A stretch of DNA of 48,189 nt from an uncultured Rhodospirillales bacterium (GTDB taxonomy: Bacteria > Pseudomonadota > Alphaproteobacteria > RF32 > CAG-239): contig CACWQT010000012.1 in the NCBI GenBank assembly GCA_902763185.1, positions 1-48,189 of the forward strand. The letters run 5' to 3'. The number at the start of each line of letters is the position of its first letter. Positions within the stretch are counted from its first letter, which is position 1. The notes beneath the pieces were generated by a model. It had not been told where the DNA came from, ran no database searches, and saw only the letters and a program-made list of their open reading frames with translations. The position numbers were made by a program, and so were the translations under genes. Below, piece after piece: positions 9,925-17,954 of the stretch.

Positions 9925-10785
9925 ATGGACTTAAAAGATTTTGATTTACCCTTTGATACGGATAATGCGGTTGAGTTAACAGGCGGCTCGCGGTCGAGAG
10001 GTTATTGGGTTAACGGTTGGATTGTGCGTGTGCCTTTAAGAGCCACAACACTGGTGGAACAAAAGCGTGAGGCTGAGATTTCTGCATTAATGCAAAAACA
10101 TCTGCCGGCGCACCTAAAAGACAAAGTTACAAATGTCCGATTTAACGGTAAATGTGCTTATCATAAAGCAATTCAAGGCGATTTATTGGCGGCTTATCGC
10201 GGTGTGGATTATTATGAGAAAATGAACACAAAAGAGCGGCAGAAATTATCTGGGGATATTGCCGAATTATTGGCGGCCATTCATAACATACCGCTCGTTG
10301 AAGTGCAAGCGATTACGCAAAAATATGTGAAAACCTGTTTTAATGAAAACAAAACCGTGTTGGCGGATTTTGACTATGAGGTTGCCAAAGCTCGGATTTG
10401 GGATGTCAGTGGTGGAAGACTTGATTTAGATGCTTTTAAGATTACGATACCGGCAGACGGATTGAGCCTTTGTCATAACGATTTGCACTCCGGAAACATT
10501 ATTGTTAAAAACGGTAAATTGAGCGGATTTATTGATTTTGGAGAAGCAGGCGTTAATCCGCGTATCAATGACTTTTTCCACCTGTATCGGCTTGATAGAA
10601 GTTTGGCTGTTAATGTAATAGATGAATATAACAAGCTATCGGATTATAAAATTGATGTCGGCGTGGCGGATTATCAATTTTTAAGTAACACAGGTTACAC
10701 GCTTGAACAACGCAAGGACAGACCTGCTTTTAAGCCGGAAGTAGCGAAAGTTTTAGAAATCTTTTGCAATAACTTAAGGAAATAA
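9925..10785 (+). CDS. Aminoglycoside-phosphotransferase-fold kinase (second of a tandem pair)
   Basis: A 286-residue paralogue of the upstream kinase, starting 3 nt after its stop. The catalytic loop is CHNDLHSGNIIV and the metal site is GFIDFGEAG. An early loop GGSRSRGYWVNGWIVRVP matches the nucleotide-binding N-lobe. All residues expected of an active APH/choline-kinase-type enzyme are present. It shares the C-terminal DFFHLYRLDRSLAVNVIDEYNKL block with its neighbour, which points to a local duplication. The two copies may have split substrate specificity or may form a heterodimer; both ideas are inference. It is followed 15 nt later by a BASS-family transporter, so a role in trapping an imported substrate by phosphorylation is reasonable. 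Confidence 0.8.
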   Translation: MDLKDFDLPFDTDNAVELTGGSRSRGYWVNGWIVRVPLRATTLVEQKREAEISALMQKHLPAHLKDKVTNVRFNGKCAYHKAIQGDLLAAYRGVDYYEKMNTKERQKLSGDIAELLAAIHNIPLVEVQAITQKYVKTCFNENKTVLADFDYEVAKARIWDVSGGRLDLDAFKITIPADGLSLCHNDLHSGNIIVKNGKLSGFIDFGEAGVNPRINDFFHLYRLDRSLAVNVIDEYNKLSDYKIDVGVADYQFLSNTGYTLEQRKDRPAFKPEVAKVLEIFCNNLRK

Positions 10786-10800
10786 AGGAAGATAACACAG

Positions 10801-11736
10801 ATGGCGCGGAGTAGAGATTTTGTTATCAAATATATGGCGGTGATTGTGCTTGTTATCGCGTTGATGGCGTTATTTGTGCCAAGAACGGCGATGTGGATTG
10901 AATTATCGTGGATAAACTATCTTTTGATGATGGTGATGTTCGGCATGGGGTTGACCTTAAAACCGGAAAGTTTTATTTTGGTATTTAAGCGCCCGAAAGA
11001 TATACTGTGCGGGGTGTTTGCACAATATACGATTATGCCGTTGTTGGCGTTATGTTTAAGTCGGCTATTCGGGCTTGATGCGGCATTAACTGCCGGCGTC
11101 ATTTTGGTCGGAACATGCCCCGGCGGAACAGCAAGTAACGTTATCACTTATTTCGCAAAAGGAGATATTGCGCTATCTGTTACGATGACAAGTGTTAATA
11201 CCCTACTTTCTCCGATATTGACACCGCTCATCACTTATCTGTTGCTTAAGACAACGGTTGATGTGAATGTGACAAGTATGCTTATTGCTATTGTTAATGT
11301 GATTTTAATTCCGATTGTGTTTGGATTTATTATTAATCGCTTTTTTGCCCATATTACACAAAAAATGGTGGATTTGTTACCCGTGGTTTCTGTTGTGGCA
11401 ATATGTATGATTGTGGCAACAGTGGTGGCACACAATGCTGAGAAGATTTACAGTTGCGGATTATTGGTATTAAGCGTGGTAGTGCTGCACAATCTTTTAG
11501 GTTATTTGTGTGGTTTTACATTTGGAAAGATGCTTAAAATGAGTCCGCAGAAAATTAAGGCATTTTCAATTGAAATCGGGATGCAAAATTCGGGTTTGGC
11601 AACAGGTCTTGCCGGAACGGCGCTCCCGATGCTTAGTATGGCAACCGTTCCGGGGGCGGTGTTCTCGGTATGGCATAATCTATCCGGAGCAATACTTGCG
11701 GTAATTTACAGACGGTGGCAAAACGAGGAGGAATAA
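10801..11736 (+). CDS. Bile acid:sodium symporter (BASS) family transporter
   Basis: An integral membrane protein of 311 residues with about nine or ten hydrophobic segments. It shows the BASS family blocks MVMFGMGLTLKPESF, CPGGTASNVITYFAKGDIALSVTMTSVNTLLSPILTP (sodium-binding crossover region) and EIGMQNSGLATGLA. Bacterial BASS proteins carry out sodium-coupled uptake of organic anions such as bile acids, pantoate, pyruvate or thiamine precursors. The substrate here is not readable. Its stop overlaps the next gene's ATG as TAATG, so the two are translationally coupled. AAGGAAG lies 10 nt before the ATG. Confidence 0.88.
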   Translation: MARSRDFVIKYMAVIVLVIALMALFVPRTAMWIELSWINYLLMMVMFGMGLTLKPESFILVFKRPKDILCGVFAQYTIMPLLALCLSRLFGLDAALTAGVILVGTCPGGTASNVITYFAKGDIALSVTMTSVNTLLSPILTPLITYLLLKTTVDVNVTSMLIAIVNVILIPIVFGFIINRFFAHITQKMVDLLPVVSVVAICMIVATVVAHNAEKIYSCGLLVLSVVVLHNLLGYLCGFTFGKMLKMSPQKIKAFSIEIGMQNSGLATGLAGTALPMLSMATVPGAVFSVWHNLSGAILAVIYRRWQNEEE

Positions 11737-12176
11737 TGAAAAAAGCACTTTTAATCATAGACGCGCAGAAATCAGCAGTGATTAAGCCGGAGATTGCACT
11801 GAATATTGAAAAGCTGCAATATGAATATGATGTGGTCTATGTTTCTAAATATACCAATACCGGCTCACCCCTATTAAAAATTTTGGATTGGAGCGGATAT
11901 GACAACGAAGCGCTTGTTTTTACTCCAAAAGAAAATGCAATTATATTCACTAAGACCGGATATTCGGCATATCTTGAAGAAATGGCGGAATTTGATGAAA
12001 TGCACCTTTGCGGATTTGATACCGAAGCGTGTGTTTATAAAACCGCAATGGATTTGATTGAGCACAATATCCGACCGATTATTTTAAGAGATTACTGTTA
12101 TAGCACTGATAATGAAATGCATGCTATGGGACTTAAGATTTTAGAGAAAAACATAGGCGCACAAAACATCAGATAG
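11736..12176 (+). CDS. Isochorismatase-like cysteine hydrolase
   Basis: A protein of 146 residues, short for the isochorismatase/nicotinamidase superfamily but with its core. It has the catalytic Asp in LLIIDAQKS, the Lys region in FTKTGYSAY, and the nucleophile region LCGFDTEACVYKTAMDLI, whose Cys aligns with the family's catalytic Cys. These enzymes hydrolyse amides or enol ethers of small molecules. The start at 11736 overlaps the BASS stop and has AGGAGG (11726-11731) 4 nt upstream. An in-frame ATG at 11715 lies inside the transporter and lacks support. It is the last gene of the operon. Confidence 0.8.
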   Translation: MKKALLIIDAQKSAVIKPEIALNIEKLQYEYDVVYVSKYTNTGSPLLKILDWSGYDNEALVFTPKENAIIFTKTGYSAYLEEMAEFDEMHLCGFDTEACVYKTAMDLIEHNIRPIILRDYCYSTDNEMHAMGLKILEKNIGAQNIR

Positions 12177-12237
12177 CCTATTTTATAAGTCTTTTCTCGT
12201 TATGTATTAAAACAAATATATTGTCTTTAATACACGC

Positions 12238-13416
12238 CTATTCCATCTTAATAGCGGATTTTGCGCATATATGTGAGCAAAGTGAACAGCCTACACAAAC
12301 GTTTTTATCAACTATTATATGCCCGTCAATCAGAGCTAAGGCACTGTGCTCAGACTCATCACAAATGGTCACGCACTTGCCGCATTTAGCGCATAGACTG
12401 TCCTCAATATGGGGATAAACCTGCTTTTCTTTATTTAGCGATTTATGAGCGGTAATGTTGTTTATGGCGCGATTTTTCAGATCCATAGGAGTGCTGAAAC
12501 CTTTGTTTTCCAAATAATTCAACAAGCCCTGTTTCATAGCGTTGATAATTCCATAACCGTTTACCATAACTTCGGTGCAGACTTGCACAACATCGGCACC
12601 GACACACATATATTCTGCGGCATCATGCCAATTAGAAATTCCCCCGATACCTAAAATCGGCAATTGACTGTTTTGGCGGAGTTGAGCCACACATCTTAAA
12701 CCAATCGGTTTAACGGAAATACCGGAGTAACCGCCGTATGTGGTTTTGCCGTTGACATTTGGCTTTGGTTCAAATGTATCTAAATCAATGCCCATTAATG
12801 ATTGCACCGTATTAATGGCGGCAAAGCCGTCAGCACCGGCATTTTCGACTGATTTTGCAATCTCTGCAATATTGGTGACATTGGGCGAAAGCTTTACAAA
12901 TACAGGCTTTTTTGCTACCGCTTTAACCCATTCGGTTATCATGGCAGAAATTTCCGGCGAGGTGCCGATGGCCATACCGATACCTTTTTCGGGCATACCA
13001 TGCGGACAAGAAAAGTTTAGCTCAAAAGCGTCTATCGCTGAGTTGTTAAATGTTTTGACAAGATTTTGCCATTTTTCTTTTACGACCGGTGCCATGATAC
13101 TTGCTATTTGCACTTTGGTTGGGTGTTTTTGGCGCAGATATTTGCTACCGTCCAACCAATCTTGAACCGTTAAATGGCTTAGTAATTCAAAATTTTCAAA
13201 ACCGCAGACTTTATTGCCGACTTTCCATGTGGCATAGCGTGGTGAGGCCTCTATCATTTCCAAATCATCGGGTGTGATGGTTTTAAATACTGCCCCGCCC
13301 CAGCCTAAAGTAAAGGCTTTATCAATGCTTTCTATCTTGGCAGTCGGTGGAGCTGATGCCAAAAGAAACGGATTTTCAAAATCTATGCCTAATACGGATG
13401 TTTTTAATGTGCTCAT
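12238..13416 (-). CDS. preA: Dihydropyrimidine dehydrogenase catalytic subunit PreA-like
   Basis: A protein of 392 residues made of an FMN-binding dihydroorotate-dehydrogenase-type TIM barrel and a C-terminal bacterial ferredoxin domain. The barrel shows NFSCPHGMPEKGIGMAIG, containing the active-site Cys of pyrimidine reductases, and GIGGISNWHDAAEYMCVGADVVQVCTEVM for FMN phosphate binding. The ferredoxin part has two CxxCxxCxxxC sets (CAKCGKCVTIC and CVGCSLCSHIC) for two 4Fe-4S clusters. In E. coli the enzyme is PreA with the flavoprotein PreT. No PreT is in this window; the upstream gene is unrelated. The reaction would be NAD(P)H-linked reduction of uracil or thymine if a partner exists elsewhere. 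Confidence 0.88.
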   Translation of the reverse strand: MSTLKTSVLGIDFENPFLLASAPPTAKIESIDKAFTLGWGGAVFKTITPDDLEMIEASPRYATWKVGNKVCGFENFELLSHLTVQDWLDGSKYLRQKHPTKVQIASIMAPVVKEKWQNLVKTFNNSAIDAFELNFSCPHGMPEKGIGMAIGTSPEISAMITEWVKAVAKKPVFVKLSPNVTNIAEIAKSVENAGADGFAAINTVQSLMGIDLDTFEPKPNVNGKTTYGGYSGISVKPIGLRCVAQLRQNSQLPILGIGGISNWHDAAEYMCVGADVVQVCTEVMVNGYGIINAMKQGLLNYLENKGFSTPMDLKNRAINNITAHKSLNKEKQVYPHIEDSLCAKCGKCVTICDESEHSALALIDGHIIVDKNVCVGCSLCSHICAKSAIKME

Positions 13417-13420
13417 ATAA

Positions 13421-13951
13421 TTATCCTTCTGATTGATTATTTGCGCCTAATATCGTTTTAGAACCGATGATGTTGCGAAGTTTGGGATTGCCCTCTGCAT
13501 CTATATAAGTAATGATCGAAGTATCAATTTCCAAATCGGCAATACTGTTTATCTTCATCATATTAACTTCGATTGTGCCTAACAGCTGCTCGCGCACACG
13601 GTCTATGGCTCCTTGGATTTTATCCGCCATATAATTACTACCACCCAAAAGAACATAGCCGTGCTGATATTTACCGTCTTTTTCTGCTACTTTTATCCAT
13701 AAAAACGGGATTGGCGTGGTTTTCCAATTCTTTTTGCCGACCAATGCTTTTTCAAAAGCTGTTAATGTCCACCCCAAAACATTATACGGGTGCGCCATAC
13801 ATTTTTGCTTTAGTTCCTTGTTGATGTTATTGTGGTCGATTTTGATTTTTAAGGCATATTTGGGGGCATATTTGGTATCTATTACCTTATACGTTGCTTT
13901 GGCAAATTGCTTTAGCTTATATTCGTTGACCATTGATTGTGACGGTTCCAT
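13421..13951 (-). CDS. Conserved-looking hypothetical protein upstream of preA
   Basis: A soluble protein of 176 residues that I do not recognise. It has no signal peptide, membrane segment or obvious metal motif. It is rich in Lys and Ile, with a central WIKVAEKDGKYQHGYVLLGGSNYMADKI segment and a C-terminal stretch that reads like a small alpha/beta domain. The ATG at 13951 is preceded by a GAGGAGAGAG site and by a good promoter. It ends 4 nt before preA, so the two are co-transcribed. A supporting role for PreA is only guilt by association. Confidence 0.65.
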   Translation of the reverse strand: MEPSQSMVNEYKLKQFAKATYKVIDTKYAPKYALKIKIDHNNINKELKQKCMAHPYNVLGWTLTAFEKALVGKKNWKTTPIPFLWIKVAEKDGKYQHGYVLLGGSNYMADKIQGAIDRVREQLLGTIEVNMMKINSIADLEIDTSIITYIDAEGNPKLRNIIGSKTILGANNQSEG

Positions 13952-13979
13952 TGTCTCTCTCCTCTTGTTTTATTTATCT

Positions 13980-14007
13980 ATATTAATCGTGTTGTACTTA
14001 ATGTCAA
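13980..14007 (-). promoter_or_regulatory. Promoter of the hypothetical-preA operon
   Basis: Minus-strand TTGACA (14002-14007), 16 nt spacer, TAATAT (13980-13985), about 30 nt ahead of ATG 13951. Confidence 0.55.
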
Positions 14008-14030
14008 ATTTTTTATTATAAATCAGATGA

Positions 14031-14056
14031 AAAGAGCACGCAATTGCGTGCTCTTT
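14031..14056 (-). terminator. Perfect 26-nt palindromic terminator after the Cys-rich protein gene
   Basis: A fully self-complementary 26-mer (core GCACGCAATTGCGTGC flanked by AAAGA and TCTTT) begins 24 nt after the stop of the gene ending at 14081. The minus strand continues with a short T run. It probably acts as a rho-independent terminator and may also shield the converging promoter region. Confidence 0.65.
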
Positions 14057-14080
14057 AACCTAACTAGGATGGTAGTCAAA

Positions 14081-16330
14081 CTACTTACGCTTCTTCTCAG
14101 GCATTGCCTCCGGCGCTTTTGTTTCCTGCTTAATCATTTCTGTAATCGGTTTTGCAGGAGTTTTGTTGTAGATTTTTTCACAGATAGTCAAACCGACACT
14201 GCGTAAAGCTGTATCTGTCGGCATAAAGATATCCATGCCATCTTTAGTCTGTTTACCGGCATTGGAAATACCGTTTACAGTTCCTAATCTATCAATCAAA
14301 ACACTACCGGTTGAAACTTTTTGAACCAAAGTATCTACGATAATTTCAGTTCCTTGAGTTTCGCTATAGTGGTAGCCGTAGATTTTACCGCTATCATCCA
14401 TATAGTTCTTGGCATCTGTATTGCTCAGCTCGCCTAATGCGATAAAGCCTTCCTGATCTATTGCCGGCAAACTGGTGTTTAACGACAATGGTGTATAGGC
14501 AACCGGCTTATCCATGTGCATCAATGCAATATTTTTGCTTGGGTTGACACGAACAGCTTTGGCTTCAACTACGTCACCGTTCAACAACTTAACATTATAA
14601 GTGTTTTGATTTTTATTAACCAAATCAGCCGAGGTTAAAATAAACGAATCAGATATCAGTAAGCCTGAGCCTTTTTTGTTGAAAGCATTGGTAATTTCAA
14701 CAACAGAACCGCGAATCTTTAACATATTTTCAGGGCTTAACTCACTATAAGGCTCTCTGTCTACAATACATAATTTAGAGTCTACCGTAGCAAAATCAAC
14801 CCAAGAAGGTGTTATGCAACTGCCATCAGTAATCACATTACCGTTTTCATCAATGCAGTTTTCATAAACACGATGTGTTTCCGTTACACCACCCTTCTCT
14901 TCTATTTGAGGGGTATAAGTAATTTCTTCTACTTTCGGCTCCGGTATTTTTTCGCAATCATCTTTGCAGGTTTCGGTGCATTGATCTGTGCCTTCAACAC
15001 AAACCTTAGTGCAAATCTTGCGGCACTTTGGCTTTTCGCATGATCTGGTGCATTTAACCTGACAAGTCGGTTGCGGACACAACGGCTGACATACTTGTTG
15101 GCAAACCGGCTGTGGAGTTTCTACACGGGTGGTGGTAATAATTTTCTTTTCAATTACCGTCTTTTCCGTCTTTACATCCACAAACTCTTCAATCTTCGGT
15201 GCCGCTTGGAATTGTTGAACAGCACATGGACATTGAACTACCGGACAAGAACACATCGGCTGTGTGCAAACACAAGGTTGTTGCATAGCACACGGGCAAA
15301 TCGGACGAGCCATCGGGCATTGCGGTTTCGGTTCCGGCTTGTGACACTTAAACGGATTGAACTTGGCATCAAATGCGATTAAAGCGGCACGTTCAGCATC
15401 CATTTCAGCCGGTGATAAACGAACCATCAACTGTTGTTCAAAGCCCGGAAGCGAACTCAAACGTGCGGCAGCATCGGCAAATGCCAATTCAGCTAACTTA
15501 ACTTCACCTTCGTAAATGCCGTTTTCCAACTCAGCATAACCGGTGGTTATACCTTTCCAATAAACTTTGCTTTGGCTTAAATTCATCAAACGCCAAGTAA
15601 CTGTCATTTCGGCTGAACCGTCACGGCGATCTTTCTTTTGGGCTTTATTCCAATCGTATTCATCGCAAACGTTCATAAAGAAGTCATTTACTTCTGCGGT
15701 TAAAACATATTCCGGCAAAATTACCGAAGGATCTTCATAGCATACATTCGGAAGCTCCATTACTTTGTAGCATTTATCAACTGACTTTTTGAACACGCCA
15801 TTGAAATCCATATTATTTTGGATAACGCGTCCTTGGTCCATCATAGCCTTTTTGGTGGCTCTGCGGCAGCCGAAAATGCGGAAGCGGTAGTTACCGACAT
15901 GGCTTGAATAAGGATTATAAACATCGCCTTCGCTCTTTAGCTTAAAATCAACGTTAGTAAGCGCAAAAGAGGCAAAATCGCAGCAGTTACGATCTACATT
16001 GCTGCTGTATCTTGCTTTAGCGAAGACATAATTTTTGGTTTTAAACTCGGGTGTCGGACAAGACGGGCAATCTCCGCCTTTGCCGTCAACAATTCTTACC
16101 TTTTTGGAAGGATTTTGATTACAATTTTTGCAACCTTTCTTTGACGGATATAAACTCCCGTCATAAGGATCTGTTGCAACTTGTCGTTGAGCAGACACAA
16201 CACGGCGTTTTTGCACCGGTGCATATTCCACTCCGTTGTATGGTGCTGCATTAGCGGTTGTGGGCAAGACATCCACACCAATCGCCAAAATACAGCAGAA
16301 ACAAAGTTTTAAAATGTTTTTTGCTGACAT
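14081..16330 (-). CDS. Exported Cys-rich protein with a catalytically dead trypsin-like domain
   Basis: A protein of 749 residues. ATG 16330 opens a clean signal peptide (MSAKNILKLCFCCILAIGVD...TANA) with AGGAG 10 nt upstream; the longer frame to 16435 runs into comM and lacks this logic. The mature protein has an N-terminal part with CKNCNQNP and CPSCPTP, a middle globular domain, then a very Cys/Pro/Gln-rich linker (about residues 320-480) with repeated CP and CxxxC steps. A C-terminal S1 HtrA-like domain starts near residue 548. In that domain GSGLLISDSFILTSADLV has Asp569 where the catalytic His belongs, Asn600 replaces the Asp, and Thr674 replaces the Ser. Spacings of 31 and 74 match DegP's 30 and 75. 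It is therefore probably a structural or binding pseudoprotease in the envelope. It lies 13 nt after comM. Confidence 0.8.
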   Translation of the reverse strand: MSAKNILKLCFCCILAIGVDVLPTTANAAPYNGVEYAPVQKRRVVSAQRQVATDPYDGSLYPSKKGCKNCNQNPSKKVRIVDGKGGDCPSCPTPEFKTKNYVFAKARYSSNVDRNCCDFASFALTNVDFKLKSEGDVYNPYSSHVGNYRFRIFGCRRATKKAMMDQGRVIQNNMDFNGVFKKSVDKCYKVMELPNVCYEDPSVILPEYVLTAEVNDFFMNVCDEYDWNKAQKKDRRDGSAEMTVTWRLMNLSQSKVYWKGITTGYAELENGIYEGEVKLAELAFADAAARLSSLPGFEQQLMVRLSPAEMDAERAALIAFDAKFNPFKCHKPEPKPQCPMARPICPCAMQQPCVCTQPMCSCPVVQCPCAVQQFQAAPKIEEFVDVKTEKTVIEKKIITTTRVETPQPVCQQVCQPLCPQPTCQVKCTRSCEKPKCRKICTKVCVEGTDQCTETCKDDCEKIPEPKVEEITYTPQIEEKGGVTETHRVYENCIDENGNVITDGSCITPSWVDFATVDSKLCIVDREPYSELSPENMLKIRGSVVEITNAFNKKGSGLLISDSFILTSADLVNKNQNTYNVKLLNGDVVEAKAVRVNPSKNIALMHMDKPVAYTPLSLNTSLPAIDQEGFIALGELSNTDAKNYMDDSGKIYGYHYSETQGTEIIVDTLVQKVSTGSVLIDRLGTVNGISNAGKQTKDGMDIFMPTDTALRSVGLTICEKIYNKTPAKPITEMIKQETKAPEAMPEKKRK

Positions 16331-16343
16331 ATTTATTATTCTC

Positions 16344-17864
16344 CTAATTAGGTTTTGCAAAAAGCCGGTGCCGATATGACAAGGCTTCAACAATGTGCAG
16401 TTTAGACACCTTTTTTTCATTTTGCAAGTCTGCAATTGTTCTTGCTAACCGCAAAATGCGCATTAGTCCACGCGCCGTTAAACCACACTTTAGGGCAGAT
16501 TGCGCCGCGTATTCACGCAAATTTGCATCTAAATCTAATGCTAAATCTAAAACCTCTCCTTTTAAATTTGCGTTAACAACTATTTGATTTAAACCTAATT
16601 TTTGACATCTTTCAGCACAAATTTCACGCACTTGCACCACTTTTTGACGCATAGAGAGCGAATCGGTGCCGACTCGGTCTGAAGTCAGCTCATAGGGGTC
16701 TGCCGGAGGAACCTCTATTTGCATATCAAACCTGTCTAAAAATGGACCTGAGAGTTTACTTAAATATTCAGCAGCACAAAGCGGTGCGCGCGAACAGATA
16801 TGACCGTTTGTTCCCAAATGACCGCAACGGCATGGGTTCATTGCCGCTATCAGTTGGAAATTTGCCGGATATGTGATATGCGCTTCTACTCTGGCAATAA
16901 CTGCGGTTTGACTTTCGAGCGGCTGACGAAGAGCGTCAAGCGTGGAACGTTGAAATTCAGGAAGCTCATCAAGAAACAAAACGCCATTATGTGCTAAAGA
17001 TATTTCTCCTGGGACACCGCGTTTACCGCCACCAACCAATGCCGGTGTAGATGCACTGTGGTGCGGCGCACGGAATGGACGACAAAAATTGATTTCATCA
17101 CCTAAAATACCGGCAACCGAATGTATCATAGCGGTTTCTAAAGCCTCACGCACAGTAAGCGGCGGTAAAATTGTGGCTAAGCGCTCGGCTAACATGGTTT
17201 TGCCACTACCGGGCGGACCAATCATCAAAAGATTATGTCCACCGGCGGCGGCAATCATCATCGCTCGCTTGGCACTTTCTTGGCCTTTGACATCTGCCAT
17301 ATCAATCTTATAATCATCATTGCTGATCGTCGGTTTCTTGGGCGGTAAAATCTGGGTTTTGCCTTTAAAATAATTCAATAACTCCAAAATATGCGAAATG
17401 GGCAAAATCAATTTGGCATTACTCCATGCTGCCTCTGTGCCATTTGCATATGGGCAGACTATACCTAAATTTTGGGCTGTAGCACTTACTGCTGCCGGCA
17501 AGACGCCTGATACTTTTTCGACGCTGCCGTCAAGCGATAAAGCCCCCATAAATAACAAACCGTCTAAGTGCTCTTTGGCCACATAACCTTTGAGCACCAT
17601 AACTGCCAAGGCAATCGGCAAATCATAGTGTGTTCCTTCTTTGATCAAATTGGCTGGCGCAAGGTTTACCACCACCCTGCCTTCGGGAAACTCAAGCCCC
17701 AATGCTTTAAACACAGCACGAACACGCTCGCGACTTTCATTAACCGCTTTATCGGGAAGACCGACAATCACAAACCCCGGCATACCGTAACTTAAGCTTG
17801 CCTGAGCCTCCACCTGACGGGCAGTTATGCCCTCAAAAGCAACTGTTTTTACACTGCTGACCAA
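16344..17864 (-). CDS. comM: ComM/YifB family Mg-chelatase-like AAA+ ATPase
   Basis: A protein of 506 residues, the normal length for the family. An N-terminal Lon-protease-like fold (ITARQVEAQASLSYGMPGFVIVGLPDKAVNESRERVRAA-type region) precedes the AAA+ core with Walker A GPPGSGKT and Walker B GVLFLDELPEF, then a Cys-rich insert (MNPCRCGHLG...CSRAPLC) and the C-terminal Mg-chelatase lid (LARTIADLQ). ComM is a hexameric branch-migration helicase that promotes integration of incoming DNA during natural transformation; many non-competent species also keep it. The start appears to be TTG at 17864, with AAAGG 7 nt upstream; no ATG or GTG fits. It has its own promoter and is followed closely by the Cys-rich protein gene. 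Confidence 0.93.
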   Translation of the reverse strand: MVSSVKTVAFEGITARQVEAQASLSYGMPGFVIVGLPDKAVNESRERVRAVFKALGLEFPEGRVVVNLAPANLIKEGTHYDLPIALAVMVLKGYVAKEHLDGLLFMGALSLDGSVEKVSGVLPAAVSATAQNLGIVCPYANGTEAAWSNAKLILPISHILELLNYFKGKTQILPPKKPTISNDDYKIDMADVKGQESAKRAMMIAAAGGHNLLMIGPPGSGKTMLAERLATILPPLTVREALETAMIHSVAGILGDEINFCRPFRAPHHSASTPALVGGGKRGVPGEISLAHNGVLFLDELPEFQRSTLDALRQPLESQTAVIARVEAHITYPANFQLIAAMNPCRCGHLGTNGHICSRAPLCAAEYLSKLSGPFLDRFDMQIEVPPADPYELTSDRVGTDSLSMRQKVVQVREICAERCQKLGLNQIVVNANLKGEVLDLALDLDANLREYAAQSALKCGLTARGLMRILRLARTIADLQNEKKVSKLHIVEALSYRHRLFAKPN

Positions 17865-17898
17865 TGTTTAACCTTTCGTTTGTTCTAACATAAAACAA

Positions 17899-17927
17899 AT
17901 AATAGAACAAAATAGAAACATTGTCAA
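17899..17927 (-). promoter_or_regulatory. Promoter of comM with an overlapping inverted repeat
   Basis: Minus-strand TTGACA (17922-17927), 17 nt spacer, TATTAT (17899-17904). A 7-bp inverted repeat, TGTTCTA at 17881-17887 and TAGAACA at 17903-17909, brackets the -10 box and transcription start, as an operator would. Confidence 0.6.
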
Positions 17928-17954
17928 GCATTTTTTAAGATTTTTTGATGATAC

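Noticed and set aside
9019..10785. Antibiotic-resistance aminoglycoside kinases
   Set aside because: Only the general fold is shared; operon context is metabolic, so resistance is not supported.
12177..12237. Terminator between the isochorismatase gene and preA
   Set aside because: TGTATTAAA and TTTAATACA can pair, but the stem is AT-only with a long loop and no T tract.
16331..16435. N-terminal extension of the Cys-rich protein gene
   Set aside because: It overlaps comM and would hide a good signal peptide; ATG 16330 has its own ribosome binding site.
17896..17924. Alphaproteobacterial LexA box (GTTC-N7-GTTC) before comM
   Set aside because: The closest match is GTTT-N7-GTTC; the stronger signal there is a different inverted repeat.
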